Positions 24,201 through 36,244 of a stretch of 64,000 nt of DNA are shown piece after piece (the stretch's first letter is position 1; the number at the start of each line of letters is the position of its first letter). Origin of the DNA: Aplidium turbinatum (lineage: Eukaryota > Chordata > Ascidiacea > Aplousobranchia > Polyclinidae); NCBI GenBank assembly GCA_918807975.1, contig OU964935.1, forward strand, positions 9,139,823 through 9,203,822, given 5' to 3'. A model generated the notes under the pieces. The model saw nothing but the letters and a program-made list of their open reading frames with translations, did not search any database and was not told the DNA's origin. Position numbers and translations under genes: made by a program.

Positions 24201-27200
24201 AGACCTAATAAGACCTAATAAGGAGCAAGACCTAATAAGGGGTGATAATAGGCTTTTTCATCAACTTTTTGGCAAGGCTTGCTCAGTTTTTGGCGAAGAA
24301 ATCCGAATGTCCCTAGACAACAACATCGACCTAACATTCCAGCTGAAACTGCGAAGATCTATTTCAAACGAACAGTTTTTCTTCCTTTTCTTGACAATTG
24401 CGGTACTATACGACAGTTTATCGAACGACTATTGATCGAACGATAGTTAATCGAAACGACAGTTTATCGAACGACAATTAATCGAACGACAGTTAATCGA
24501 AACGACTGTTTATCGAAACGACTGTTCACCGAAAGACAATTTATCGAACGACAGTTAATCGAAAACCTAACCCTAACCTAAAACCTAACCCTAACCCTAG
24601 CCCCTAGCCCCTAACCTCTAACCCCTAACCTCTAACCCCTAACCCTTAACCCCTAACCCCTATTAATCCTAACCTTTAACTCCTGAGTATTCCATTGCAT
24701 ATGTGCTTCGTCGTTCGATAAACTGTCGTTTCGATAAACAGTCGATCGATTATTCTTCTTCGTTCGTATGAGAGGTTGTTTTTGGACTACATTTCATTGG
24801 GGTCAAAATGTCCGGGCATTCTTCGAGCAGCCACTTGATTGTAGAGTCCTCCAGCGTTGACAGGCCAACTGCCCTTGGAGGAGTAAACGTCGGGCAGTGG
24901 TATAGGATGTGATCTGCTGTCTGTTCCTCTGCACCACAGTTGCATGCCGCAGATGTTGATAGGCCCCATTTGTGCATCAAGTAAGAGAAGCGCCCTACAC
25001 CCGTGCGGAGGCGATTCGGTCGATAAACTGTAGTTTCGATAAACAGTCGGTTCGATGAACTGTCGTTTCGATGAATTGTCGTCAGATAAACTGTCTTTCG
25101 ATAAACTGTCGCGTCACGGACAATTGCATGGCACAAATTCACGAGAGATTCAATCAGCACTGCTCGCTAGCTTTCAAAGTCAGCACATTTCTGCCTTCAT
25201 TGATTCATGAAGATAAGGACTGCCCGATCGACGAGATGTTCGATTTCTACCTTGAAATGCTGGATGTTGAACCAAGCAATTGCTTTGCAGTTACTATTGA
25301 ATTGCGAAAAAAGAGAGCGAATTGGCTTGCAGTTTCTGTGGATAAACAACCTGCGACTCTTGTGGATGGCACTTATCTGATTATCATAAATTACTTCGAA
25401 TCTTTGCTACGCTTCCAGTTACAACTGTCTCCAATGAGCGATGTTTCAGTTCACTACTACTGCACGATCATGACCGAGCCACGTTTGGATGGTCTAGCTC
25501 AGATGTATTTAAACAAGATATTGTACTCGAGTATGATGCAGTCATTGATATATTTGCCAAGCGCAGCCATCGCATTAAACTGTAAATTGTCATGGTGAAT
25601 AGCCGAGAATGTTCTAAAGGTGTTCGAGGTCGGAAGGACTAACTTATTGTTAATGTTCTGAAGTGTTTGATATCTTTTGTTGGTTCATTGATTAGAACAG
25701 TAACTTACTTCTGCGGATTTGCTCTTGGTTTTGGACCCCCTCCCCCTATCTGACGGTATTCTGACGGTTTCAGCTAACCCCTTCCCCCTGTTCTGACGCA
25801 TCATATGACATTTTGGTATACCCCCCCATATTTAAAGGGTCAAACAAGTCTAATTTTAACCCAAGTAGAAAGATTTGAACCAATTAACAGCCATTTTCAC
25901 CAAATTTGAGCTTTCTGTGCGCTACCGTTGATACTACCCGGTGTGTATTACCCCCAAACCCCCATTGGCCTCCAGCCACTGAGTCAGCCGCTACGTGGCT
26001 GAATGACACAAAGTCTTGCTCCTCCCTAACAAACTTTCTAAATACGCCACTGTTGTAGCCTACTCCAATAGTACAGAAAAGGAAGTCGGACAGTTGTAGG
26101 CTAAAAATCTCATTTGAGTAGTTTATGTTCGTATAGGCCTACTCTAAACTCTAAATAAGTTTTAATTATCGTTTACTTTACATTACAGGGGATTTTGTTT
26201 TACTAGCAGATTGGGGAGTTGTGGGATTGTTAATTTGTCTTCCTTTCTACATGTGGCTGTTAGTAAAATTTGGATTACGTACAACCATTGTTACAGGTAG
26301 GCGAGATGTGCTGTTTATAACTACAGCAGTTACTGTACAATTTCTTGACTAGCTGAAGTTTCTTGTACAAAATTGTGACATGCAGTTGCGTATTTTGGCT
26401 AAGTCTGTTTAAATTTTTAAAAAGAGGTTTACGAAAGCAAAAAAACAACTTAAAACAATTAATAGGCTACCCAGTAGCCTACACAAAGTCGTTCACAATG
26501 GCTAGTGTCTAAATTAGGCTACAAAACATGGACATTTCGAATAGTTTAAAAAGCATCAATTTCCTTTCAGGAACGCTGTGCGTCTTTATTGGGAGCGGGA
26601 TACGTTGCCTTCCAGTGGGCAGTGGGCAAAAATAGTGAGATGAAAGTCTGTAACTAACAAAACAGTAAAAAAACTTGTTCTCTCTGACAACTGGGTTATA
26701 TCTGCATGCTTTTTACGTAGGGGCAATCTTTTAACTAGACAAAATATTTTAGAGGTTCTTAACCTGCAAGTAATAGGCTACCCCAAGTAGGATAATTTGG
26801 GGTTTTCCAGGGGGTAGCCTAGTGAGCAGGACAGAGTAAAAATTAATTGTTACCAGTTTTTAATCAAAGTTAATTGATTTTTTGTTTTAATATTCCATTT
26901 AATTGATTGCAAAACAGCAATTAGTACAAACTGAACTAATTTTATGTTGTTTGAAAGATTACGTCACCATTGCATCATTCTGACGACTAGAGCAGAGACG
27001 AAGAAAGACCCTGTGTGACGATATAGTATAGCCGCTACACTTTACACATGGCCTAAGTATAGCCTACCACAGCACAAATGCTTATAGGCTACAATATATT
27101 AGCTTAAAATGTTATTACATTGGATAGTTTGTAGTGACTATAGTCTCAAGAAGAGCCGATGATGTCATCTTGAAAATGTTGTTAACAACAAAACCTTATG

Positions 27201-30200
27201 TATTTCAGTGCGATTCACGTCGGACAGTTCATAAATGGCGTGGCAGGCTGCCCTACCATGGCCATTGGACCTTTCGTTTCAAACACTTGGTTTCCTTTCA
27301 AAGAGAGAGTCCTGGCCACTGGAATCATGACTGTAAGCGGAAATTTGGGTATGGAAAATAAATTGTCATTATAATATTAGATTAGGTATGACTGTTCGAA
27401 ATGAATTTTTGGTCGAAACTAAATTCTTCACAAATAACAACATTTCGATCGCTAAGAGATCACGCGTGGACGTCGCTTCATCGCTGTTCATCTCATGGCG
27501 TCAATCTACAGATTACTCATCAAAAGTGCTTGTTTTCTAAGGAAAAGTAGAACGAACAGTATCTTGGTCTAACAAGCCTTTAAGCTCCCCGGGGGCCAAT
27601 GGCCTCCGAAACCGGTCCGAAACTACAGCGCCGGTAGGCCATGTTTGGTTGCCGGCTTCCACAAGCCAACATTTCTTCACTCCGTTGGTAGTTAACTTTT
27701 TTTTACTCTACTCGCGTTCGTATATCAAGCGTTCTTTCTCCACTTGCGCTTGTACGTGAAACTTTTTTTTCTTCACACGATTGCAACCTTTTCTCACAAA
27801 CATGGCAAAGTCTCTCACACGGCGACGAGAAATATTGATGATGAAATATTTGCAAGAAGGCTGAGAGTCAACCAATAAAAACTCGAAGACTAGCTCTAAA
27901 CTATACTTGGGAAGCAGTATCTACGTTTGAGAAACGAAGTGCGGTCTGTTGGGTGAGGGAAAGCGCTTTTTGTTGTAATGAAGGATTTTTTTTATCTGGG
28001 CTGCAGGCGCAAAAATTTTGTTGCCGAGAAGCTCTAGTGGGCCATGCTTGGTCGCCGGAAAAATAAAAGGGTTTAGACTAGAGGCTTGTCGAGGAAAGAG
28101 TAGGGCAGTAGCGCACCCAGAAAAAAATTTAGGGGGGGGCTAATTCAGTAATGTCGGCCAAGTGATTTGCAATAATAATGAGGGTGACAATAGGCCAATA
28201 GGCTACCCAGTACCCATCCCTTTGATTATTTAAAGGCACTCACGGCCCACAACCCACCAGCTGCCGATACATCAGGATTTGTTCTCTCAATCAGTTTACA
28301 AGTTGGCCTATAGTGAACTCCATGCTACTAGCACCTTCAGCATCCTCATTACTACGTCTACTCTCGCAATCTTCTATAGATGTCGACTTTTTTCTCATAT
28401 AGGGGAGAGTGGGGTTAGTTGGAAGACGGGTTAGTTGAAAAATGATCATTTTTTTAACTCTCCATAACTTTTTTAAATATTTACTGCAAACATGTGAAGT
28501 AGTTTATAAAAACACACAATCCATGTTAGTTTCGATTTGTTGAGTCAAGGTATGTTGGTTTAGTTGACAATTTTGTGTTTTCTTACTTTCGAAGTAAATT
28601 TTTTAGCGTACATGTATTTAAAAACATCTCATGCGTCGATATCGTTAAAGATAGGGAGAAGTTTTTTGGTGTGTGTCAGCTGTAAGTGTTCTACAACACT
28701 AAGAAATAAACAAATTTTAGTTTATTGCACCATGCTTGAATATTTTAGGAAAATAGTTTGTCATATGCTAATGGGGCTAGTTGGAAAATAGTGGGTGGGG
28801 TTAGTTGGAAAATGTTTTGATAGCGGTATGACCATGTAGTAGCCTATGTTACGAGTATATCGTCGTGGTACGATAATAAGTAGTATAAGTTCCAATGTAC
28901 CTGTTTTAAGCAGACATACATTGTAAAATTTTAATTTGAATAACTTGGAAAGTGCTATATAGGCTATGCAGCATCACAAGTTTTAACAATGCGTTTATTA
29001 AAAAATGTTTTTCCGATGATTAGATGTACAATTTATTGCATTTTGATTTTAAAGCAAGTAAACATATTTGCTTACAACCCCATGTAAATGTTTGTTGGTT
29101 GAAAAAAGAGTATCCACTTCATTAGTGGGCATTAAACTGACGTTTTTCAACTAACCCCAGGCATGGGGTTAGTTGAAAAATCAACTGTATGTTTGTTTAT
29201 TTTAAATTTTCTTTTAAAGCTGAATTGATTCAATACTTATTTTTGGTTGTATGATAGAGGACATCATAGATGATAATTTAAGCCGCTTCAACTTGTCAGG
29301 TTATGCACCAATTGTTTTAAATTTCACTTAAAAAAAACTTTCCGACTAGCCCCACTCTCCCCTATGACAAAATAGAATTAGCTTTCTGTTTGCCAACACA
29401 AATAAGTGCGAAAACAACAACTAGCACGAAAGCAGTTTGAAACAAAACACTAATTTTGTAAACAGTACGGTAAATTTGATGTGGACGTTTTGCCTACTTA
29501 CAAACTATTCAAAATTGGTTCGCATTTTGAACTAAAGTCCCAGACGCCTTCGTCTCTCTGCTCAAATTTCGTATACCGGTACAGTTTTACTTGTCCGTGT
29601 GATGCAGCATTGACCTACGGTAGCCTACATCGGTAGCCTATATGTCCACCAGACATTTGACCACGAGAGCATCTGAACTTTAAAAGTAGGCTTACACTAC
29701 AGCCGTGGCCGAGTGGTTAGCGCGTTGGGCTCGCAGTCGAGAGCCTGCATGTTCGACTCCAGCCACCCGCACTTGCTGTTGTTTCTCTGGGCAAGAAGCT
29801 TAACGATAATTGCCTCTACCTAGTGATCGATTTCGAGTAATGGGTAGTACCAAATTTAAGTCATAAGTATTAAGTAAAGTAGATTACCGGAAAACAGACA
29901 TTGCCGTCGGCTGCAGCGTGGGTCAGGTGTACGTCGGAAGGCGTACACCGATGCATAGCGCTCAAGTCCGCTTTCCCGCAATGCAGGATAAAGATAAACA
30001 AACAAACAAACATCAAAGACCATATCATAGATGTTCTTTTTGTACAGATCGAAAATTCTCTGCTGACTCATTCAAAATTTTACGCGAGGGCAAATCCCAA
30101 TTTGACACCAAAATTCACGAAGCAGAGTTAATCAAACGCTACAATCAGTGGCGTAGCCAAGGGGGGGGTTTTGGGGGTTACAACCCCCCCCCCCCCCCCT

Positions 30201-33200
30201 TTGGCACACGTGTGACGTCACGATATTGAGAATGATGCTTTCAGTCTAAAAAAAATTGCCTAATTTTATACAAAACTGCATTAAAAGAGTGAGTTTTGCC
30301 AATACCAAACATTCAAACATCTCAGCCAGGAATTACCAACAAGAAAACATAAACACTTATAGTTTTATTTCCGAAAAATGCCGAAGAAAACATGATTTAT
30401 CTTTTTGCTATGCCACCGGACAGCACCATTTTGCAGTAATATTCATACCCACATTTTTGTTGAAAATGCTCTCAGAATGCACCAAAATTCAAGTAATTTT
30501 TCAAAATTTTCTGGGGGAGGCCCCCCAGACCCCCCGCCGCTGGGTGTCGTTTTAGGCGAAAACCCCCCCTTTCAAAATTCCTGGCTACGCTACTGGCTAC
30601 AATCCAAATTTAAACAAACAATTAACTTATTTACTGGAGGCGAGTCTATTCTCCTCAACATTTACTTGATGTAGGCCTAGGTATCACGTTCCCTGTGGTG
30701 CAATTTTTTTATAGTTATTCATGTAGTTGCCTTTTCCTAATGTAATTTTACCTTTAAGAAGTTGAAGTTTATTGCATTTTTATAAATATTTTCAGGTTAT
30801 TTTCTGATGAGGGCTTAAGTTAAGCTGAAAAAGTTCGACTGTTAAAACTATTTGTAAATATGTAAAATATATTGTTCTAATGTTCAGCCCTGTTGTATTG
30901 TTGTGTCTTATTCATATCTTATCTGTAAGCAAAAGGTATTAATGGAGAACATACAAAAACTTCATTTTTGGTGGAGGGTTTGGTGGGGGCTTGAGCCCCC
31001 TTAGCCCCATGCTGGGTGCGCTACAGGAGTAGGGTAAAACATTCAAGAGGCGTTATTGCTATGCCAACAGTCTAATAATTTTGTAAACGTTGTTTCTAAG
31101 GTGGAATACTTTCTTTTCTGTTGGGACCAGACCTTGTCGAGCAGCCTCAAAACACAACTGGAAAAAATATTTCAAATAATGCAAAGGAAATCAGGTGACA
31201 AGTTTATCACACATAAAGTGCACAATTTATCACACAAACATAATAATTTTTTCTAAAAAAAATGTTGTTTTAATGTCCTTCGCCATTTAGCCCACTGTGC
31301 TGTGCAAAAACAAACAGGCTAGCCTACCCTATTTCAAACTGTTTGAGGCAAACTTCTTTGTCTTGATTTCGTTCTGAGTTAAATTGTTGTTTTGTTTTTC
31401 TACAACAGTAGCGCCAGCCCGCTATTACCCACCTCAGCGAAATATATTAAAAGTAACACGAAACATCATGGCAATACATTTGAGAGCAATCTAATACCGT
31501 ACCGGTTACTGTAATGTTTTGTTACAATTTTTTCAAATGTTGATTTTTGCGGTAAAGTTATGACATAAGCATCAAGCAGAAAAACAAGCTAAATTGTTAC
31601 AACAGCATTGCAATAAATGAAAAGAAAAGAATGTTAAGATCTTTATATTAAAAATTGCAGACACGAAATACAACTTTACTTGCTGATCGAGCTGGCAATA
31701 GCAACTCTTCTTTTTGTCATGGTGCTAACGTACTTCCCCAGCAAGCCACCATCACCTCCAAGCCGTAGTGCTGCAACAAACAGGCTTGATTTTATGGTAG
31801 TCTACTGTTAGCCTACGTTGTAATAATAACAATACTGCAATAATGCAACGTGAAAAATTGACATAGAGCAAAACATGTTTTTTGAATTTCCAAGTAAAAT
31901 TTTTCAACAGAAAAATAGTAGTTCATGCAAAGGTCTTTCGCATTCTGAACTGTTCTTTTTTTAAACTTTTGTGTTAAGTGTGTTGTAACGTTTGAAACGG
32001 ACAAGAAATTTTTAGGTTTTTCATGTATAGGCCTAAGCATCATAATCTACTATTAGTATTAGCCTAAAAGTGAATAAGCTACTTTAGTGGAAAGTTACAA
32101 TCTAGAAAAAAATGTTCATAAACATCCAATTGCACGAGAAATGCAGAATGTTTGATTTGCCATAAAAGATGAAATACTCTCATTCCAGCTCTTGGTTAAT
32201 ATCAACATTTTTTAGACAGGAATCAAAGCTCTTCGAAAAAATGGAACGTACTGGTCTATGATCATCATGTTTTGCACCATTGTTGGCTCATATTACGCTT
32301 GGTCGGGAATCATGCCTGTTTTGTACGAAGACAAAGGAATATCACAAGTTAGTCAATGCCGCGAAAAGCTGTTGTTCTTAAATATGGTGTTTAAAAAGCT
32401 ACCGGGATTTTTATTTTTACAGAAAACCATGGGAAACATTGGAACAGTGACATCAGTTGGAGGAGTTATTGTTGGAGTAATTTTGTCTTGGTAACTGACG
32501 TTAAGTTTTATTTAAAAATCTTTCAAGTAGCCTAAGCTGTAGTCAAGTTCAAGTAGCTTTGTCAAGGTTTAGGCTTGCTCTCACTGGCTTTATGCCAAGG
32601 GTTCTTAAACTTTTTTTAACGCGGACCCCTTAGAACAAAAATTTAGTTGGCTTGGACCCCCTTTGTGGCAATAAAATTAAATTGAATTGGTAACAAAATT
32701 TATGTTTTATTAAATTTAAGAAATAGCGAATGTAGATTGTTTTTCAATATCTTCGATTTAGTTTAATGAAGGAAGCTGCTGTTTGTCTTCAACAAGAACA
32801 TGAAATTGTGGCTTCGCCTTTGATAGGACAACAGCAACACGCATGTCATCCTTTGCATCCAACCGGATCGGTCTCTTTGTTTTGATAGTTACCAAGGATG
32901 AAAATCCTGACTCACATGAATATGTAGTCGCAAAAAGGATTATAGCAGTCATGGCTCTTTTTACCAAAAGAGGATATGCTTGCATCACTGAACTCCAAAA
33001 ATCGCCAATACTTTTGGAATTAAAAGACAGTTTTAATGAATAACGTAATAAACGTAACTACGTAACAAAAAAAAACAAAAAAACAGTAAACTACAATGCG
33101 ATAACAACTATCCGGAAACGCCAAACTAGAAATCATCAGCGTTGTTTGAACTTAATCTCCTTTCTGTTGAAAACTGTATTCCATTTCTGAAGTTTTACAC

Positions 33201-35573
33201 CAAGATTTCCATTGGGCCTTCATGGACCCCCTAAAACTAGTCCGCGTACCCCTTCCTTGGGGGTCCATGGACCCCGGTTTAAGAACCCCTGCTTTATGCC
33301 ATGCTCAGGCTTCAGCCTTAATGCAACTAAATCTGACGCTCATTTACCTTCAGGTTAGCAGATCGGTTGAAGTTGTACAGAAGCATTATTTGGATCGTGT
33401 CCGTTATTGGCATTTATCTCGCGTGCCTGTACGTCATTGCTATGTCAATGAATTGGATACATGTTCCGCCGTTTGTATTCTCCACAGGTGAAGGCAACGT
33501 TTGAAAACAAATTAAAGTTGGAGCCGCGTAGCACAGCAAATCAGAACGTATAATTCAGCAGTAGCCTACTGACGTAGTAATACCAGAAGGTCCAAATCAA
33601 TAGACTACGTGTCCATAGGCGTAGCCAGGGGGGGGCGAACGGGGCCATGGCCCCCCCCAAATTTTCAAAGTTTGGATTCCGAAGTTGAACCCTTTGTTGA
33701 AAATATAATATAATTTGTATAAATTTATATTGTTTTCCAAGACATTTGGCTATTAACACCCCCCAGGACTTGTTTTAGACACACAGAAAGACACCAATAA
33801 ATTTTGCAAATCGTACATCGCGCAAAGTTTACGCGATTTACGCTTCTTTTAACTAATCTGTGGAAGCAATTTCAGAATCGCTTACTCTGTAGAGTTTTTG
33901 TGTAGCTGAGTTTTTTGTGTTCTCTAATTTTAGCCGCAGTTTTTGCCCGTTTGTGTGTAGATAAGAGCTACCTTTAATAAGTTAATAGCTGTTTATCTGC
34001 TAATAAGTTTCATACAAATATTACCCTGAAAGTGTTTCCAGAAAGCGTTATAATCCATTATTTAAGTGTAATTTTGCAAAAATAACAAAACCCCCACCAG
34101 CTTTATTGCTTCCCTTGCTTAACCAACCAGGATGCGCCACTGCACATTAGGTGGCGATGTCTTAAATCAAACATTTCGTCGTTCTCTTCAATTCATCAAA
34201 TATTTGGCCCCCCCAAAAAAAATTTTCTGGCTACGCCACTGTACGTGTCTAGCAAAGCGTTTTACAGAACTTGCGTTGTTTGATTTATAGGAAGCAGCAC
34301 ACTGAACTAGGTGTGACCTCATCCTCCCGGACGATCAAGCTTACCAAGCCTACTATAAGAAAGGGCATTGGTGGATATTTGTAATTCAATTGCTTCTTCT
34401 TGGACGTAGCCTAATAGTTTCACTACAGTATCAGCTATACGACACCTCAGCAACAATGAATTTGCATTCTAGACGGATTATGGGCTTCCCTGGTCATACT
34501 TGGAGTTTTAGTTTACGGTGTTCAGCCTTTGGCTTATGAAATGACTGCAGACGCGGCTTATCCCATTGACGAAGGAATCGCGACTTTCTTGTTGGCCTGG
34601 CTTGCCATTCTTACCAATGTTGTTTTCTTTTCTACACTTGGTGCTATTTCGGGTAGGAATGTTGTGTTAATTCACTCGAAAACCAACCGGATAGCCTACT
34701 TGAAAAAAATCTGGCAAAAATGACGTAGCCTACCAGGGAAAGAAGGTAAATATGGACCACCAAAGCGAAAATTGCGATAGCCCTCACATATTAGCTTATT
34801 TTTCGACGACACCCAGTTTTTCTGATAAAGACTCTAATATCAAAGTAGCTAGAAAACCAAGACCGAAAACCTATCACTTCCGGCACAAACTGCCGTTAAA
34901 TTTTGACCCTGCGGTGGCCTATAACTTATTAGCCTACACAGCTGCTGTGTAATATGGGCTACTCACTGTAATATGGACCACCAAATCTGTTAGATGAAAA
35001 CCGGGATGAAAATCAACTGTTTCTTGTCTAATGTTGATTCAATTAACTATCCAGTTCTTAAATATAAGTTACAAAAATAATTTGTAAGTTAATTGAAAGA
35101 TGTTAATCAAAACAACAAACAAATCACACAGGATAAAAGTTGATAAACAGGAAAAAAAGTTATTGTTTTTTTTATTTAATCGTATTCTTGCTGCTTTTTT
35201 TTTTACTTTTTTTCTAAATTCGTGCGGTCTCTCTGTTCATAAAAAACGTCCTCATAAAATTATCCACCCTCCCCGCTTCAATAAAAAGTCTGCAATTTGC
35301 AACCACTCGATCCATAATTTATCCGCAAAGAAAGCAGCTTGGCGTTGAGTGTTTTACGTTCAGCAGGATACTTGCAGATGTTTTAAACCACTGGTAGGCT
35401 ACAGGCTCACCGTGTGTGACATTTTCATTTGCTCTGTTTGTATTGTAACTTTATTTTCAGATCAAAACGTAGCCTTCTACATGATGCTGGGCTGCATGTC
35501 AGCGGCGCTTCCTTTTCTATATTTCTCCCTTGATCAATCCATCACTAGAATTCAAGTCGATCAAAACTCATGA
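21251..35573 (+). CDS. SLC49A4: SLC49A4 (DIRC2)-like lysosomal MFS transporter, complete
   Basis: A twelve-helix major-facilitator membrane protein of the FLVCR/SLC49 family. The human protein sits in lysosomes and has been reported to export pyridoxine with protons. Exons: 21251-21310, 21799-21841, 22697-22735, 22841-22981, 26189-26296, 26571-26634, 27209-27348, 31101-31194, 31661-31796, 32216-32347, 32423-32490, 33354-33487, 34473-34652, 35461-35573 (stop TGA). The sum is 1,452 nt, 483 residues, against 478 in human. All junctions are GT-AG with matching phase. Helix 1 begins KRRWYILLQVSLLNFIQT; later marks are WLLVKFGLRTT, VGQFINGVAGCPTM, YYAWSGIMPVLY and YPIDEGIATFLLAW, collinear with human. 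The first three tiny exons give a hydrophilic N-tail without the [DE]xxxL[LI] sorting motif of the human protein. Introns 4, 7, 11 and 12 are swollen by transposons. Confidence 0.94.
23914..24176 (-). mobile_element. tRNA-derived SINE (second family) with 14-bp target duplication
   Basis: On the minus strand it begins GGTGGGATGGCGCAGCGGAT (A-box), then GGTTCGACTCCC (B-box) and a body of about 190 bases. It is flanked by TGCAAGACCTAATA at 23900-23913 and 24177-24190, a typical target-primed retroposition duplication. Confidence 0.85.
24181..24245. repeat. Short tandem array of AGACCTAATAAGG units
   Basis: About four imperfect copies of AGACCTAATAAGGGGCAAT-like units follow directly from the SINE target duplication. 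They probably expanded by slippage from that sequence. Confidence 0.7.
24402..25118. mobile_element. Mutator-like MITE with arrays of CGACAGTTTATCGA half-sites
   Basis: It is flanked by a perfect 9-bp duplication GACAATTGC (24393-24401 and 25119-25127). Both ends are built of many copies of CGACAGTTTATCGAACGAC in inverted orientation. The centre has a CCCTAACCC-like run (about 24,560-24,680). A LINE tail (24,747-25,018) interrupts the right array. The 9-bp duplication suggests the Mutator superfamily; no transposase is seen. Confidence 0.75.
24747..25018 (-). mobile_element. LINE 3'-terminal coding fragment
   Basis: The minus-strand frame reads NRLRTGVGRFSYLMHKWGLS, CNCGAEEQTADHILYHCPTF and IKWLLEECPDI. 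It is the C-terminal zinc-knuckle-like tail of a non-LTR retrotransposon polyprotein, matching the copy at about 63.1 kb. It is severely 5'-truncated. Confidence 0.8.
28402..29362. mobile_element. TA-flanked element with GGGGAGAGTGGGG ends
   Basis: The left end GGGGAGAGTGGGGTTAGTTG and right end CTAGCCCCACTCTCCCC are inverted and flanked by TA. GGGGTTAGTTGGAAA-like units recur internally (28,425, 28,770, 28,798, 29,165). It is non-coding. The TA duplication points to the Tc1/mariner group, but this is not certain. Confidence 0.7.
29701..30012 (+). mobile_element. tRNA-derived SINE (third family)
   Basis: The head AGCCGTGGCCGAGTGGTTAG carries an A-box and TGTTCGACTCC a B-box, like a Leu/Ser-type tRNA. 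The body ends in an AAAC repeat tail (about 29,998-30,011). The acceptor stem cannot fold as a tRNA. It is nested in the 28,106-31,026 hAT element. Confidence 0.75.
30146..30595. mobile_element. Nested hAT MITE with CAGTGGCGTAGCC ends
   Basis: The ends CAGTGGCGTAGCCA and TGGCTACGCTACTG are flanked by a perfect duplication GCTACAAT (30138-30145 and 30596-30603). C/G-rich tracts lie just inside both ends. It is 450 bp with no transposase. Confidence 0.9.
32596..33291 (-). mobile_element. hAT (Charlie/ZBED-like) remnant with transposase C-terminus
   Basis: The ends CAAGGGTTCTTAAAC and GTTTAAGAACCCCTG are flanked by a perfect duplication CTTTATGC (32588-32595 and 33292-33299). The minus-strand frame at 32758-32988 reads MQAYPLLVKRAM, FATTYSCESGFSSL and IKTKRPIRLDAKDDMRVAV. 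This is the hAT C-terminal dimerisation region shared with ZBED5/SCAND3/FAM200 proteins. It is heavily internally deleted. It lies in SLC49A4 intron 11. Confidence 0.9.
33614..34241. mobile_element. hAT MITE (CAGTGGCGTAGCC family) in SLC49A4 intron 12
   Basis: The ends CATAGGCGTAGCCAG and CTGGCTACGCCACTG are flanked by a perfect 8-bp duplication TACGTGTC (33606-33613 and 34242-34249). G- and C-runs lie just inside the ends, as in the 30,146 copy. No coding sequence was seen. Confidence 0.88.
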
Positions 35574-35599
35574 AAGTGTTTTCCACAGCATTGCGAGTG

Positions 35600-35855
35600 A
35601 ACAAGTTAGTGTGTCCGCCTCTGAATCGGTAAGCATGGGTTCGATACCCAGTCGGGGGATACCAAATACTTTTTAAAAATGGTACTGAATCTAATTCTTG
35701 CTTGGCACTGAGCAATGGAATGGATTCGGGTAATAATGTACTCAGTTGCGCCTATATAGGTCTGCATTGACACTGTCTGCTTTGTAAAGCGCCGAGGAGC
35801 AACGCATTCTGCGATGGATACAGCGCTATATCAAAACAAGCATTATTATTATAAG
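35600..35855 (+). mobile_element. tRNA-derived SINE between SLC49A4 and TIMELESS
   Basis: GTCCGCCTCTGAATCGGTAA and GGGTTCGATACCC look like a tRNA second half with B-box. The 3' part has AAAGCGCCGAGGAGC and CAGCGCTATATC, then a CATTATTATTATAA tail. The 5' A-box region is degraded. The copy starts about 27 bases past the SLC49A4 stop and could lie in its 3' UTR. Confidence 0.7.
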
Positions 35856-36057
35856 CTAGCTAGCCCACCAACAAAAGTTGCATTTACATCGTTTAGCGAT
35901 AGCTAGCCTGTTTTGAATATTTATTTGTTCTTTTGATCAAGTGTCATCCTGCGTTTTAATTGTTTTCATTGATTGTTACAGAAACATGTGTTCTAAATTT
36001 TTCATAATGACGTTACACCATTCGCTCTGAAGACCAGTCTAAGTTTTAATCAATCAA

Positions 36058-36137
36058 CCCAGAAAACTACTCCTTTTACATCGATTCATTATCTGCAGAC
36101 GTTTAACCAAAGTAAAAAATGAGTGATTGGCTAGATA
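36058..36137. repeat. Near-palindromic TA-type MITE, diverged copy
   Basis: CCCAGAAAACTACTCCTTTT and its partner AAAAAATGAGTGATTGGC surround ATCGATTCATTATCTGCAGA. It is the same family as the 43,754 copy, with several mismatches. Confidence 0.5.
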
Positions 36138-36244
36138 GATAAGTAGACTGGGACACACAAAATCCCGGGAATTCTTTGATGCAAATCTTGGAAAGGGATG
36201 CTTAACATTAAGTAAAGGAAGTTTAAATTGATAATGAAGCAATC

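Larger units (their letters stand above)
23745..26052 (+). mobile_element. hAT element with decayed transposase, carrying SINE and Mutator-like insertions
   Basis: The ends CAATAGCGTATTTAGGGGG and TAAATACGCCACTG are flanked by a perfect 8-bp duplication TTGTAGCC (23737-23744 and 26053-26060). At 25,128-25,585 broken frames read HERFNQHCSLAFKVSTFLPS and then LPVTTVSNERCFSSL...DIFAKRSHRIKL. These match the P52rIPK/THAP12-like class of hAT transposases. Inside lie a SINE (23,914-24,176) and a 717-bp element with 9-bp duplication (24,402-25,118). It occupies most of SLC49A4 intron 4. Confidence 0.9.
28106..31026. mobile_element. hAT element of 2.9 kb with three nested insertions
   Basis: The left end CAGTAGCGCACCCAG and the right end CTGGGTGCGCTACAG are flanked by a perfect 8-bp duplication GAGTAGGG (28098-28105 and 31027-31034). 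Nested inside are a GGGGAGAGTGGGG-ended element, a tRNA-derived SINE and a second hAT element. No transposase similarity was recognised. It sits in SLC49A4 intron 7, 75 bases before exon 8. Confidence 0.88.

Noticed and set aside
24402-24560. Regularly spaced short repeats resembling a CRISPR array
   Set aside because: The repeats are in both orientations, spacers are only a few bases, and the whole is flanked by a 9-bp target duplication. It is a transposon end.
24560-24680. Possible interstitial telomere
   Set aside because: The CCCTAACCC units are too irregular and lie inside a MITE; kept only as an observation.
29701-29775. tRNA-like sequence with A and B boxes
   Set aside because: The acceptor stem does not pair and the sequence continues into a SINE body with an AAAC tail, so it is not a tRNA gene.
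34750-34985. Direct repeat ATATGGACCACCAAA 221 bases apart
   Set aside because: Only 15 bases are shared and there is no terminal structure between them; may be chance or a small duplication.
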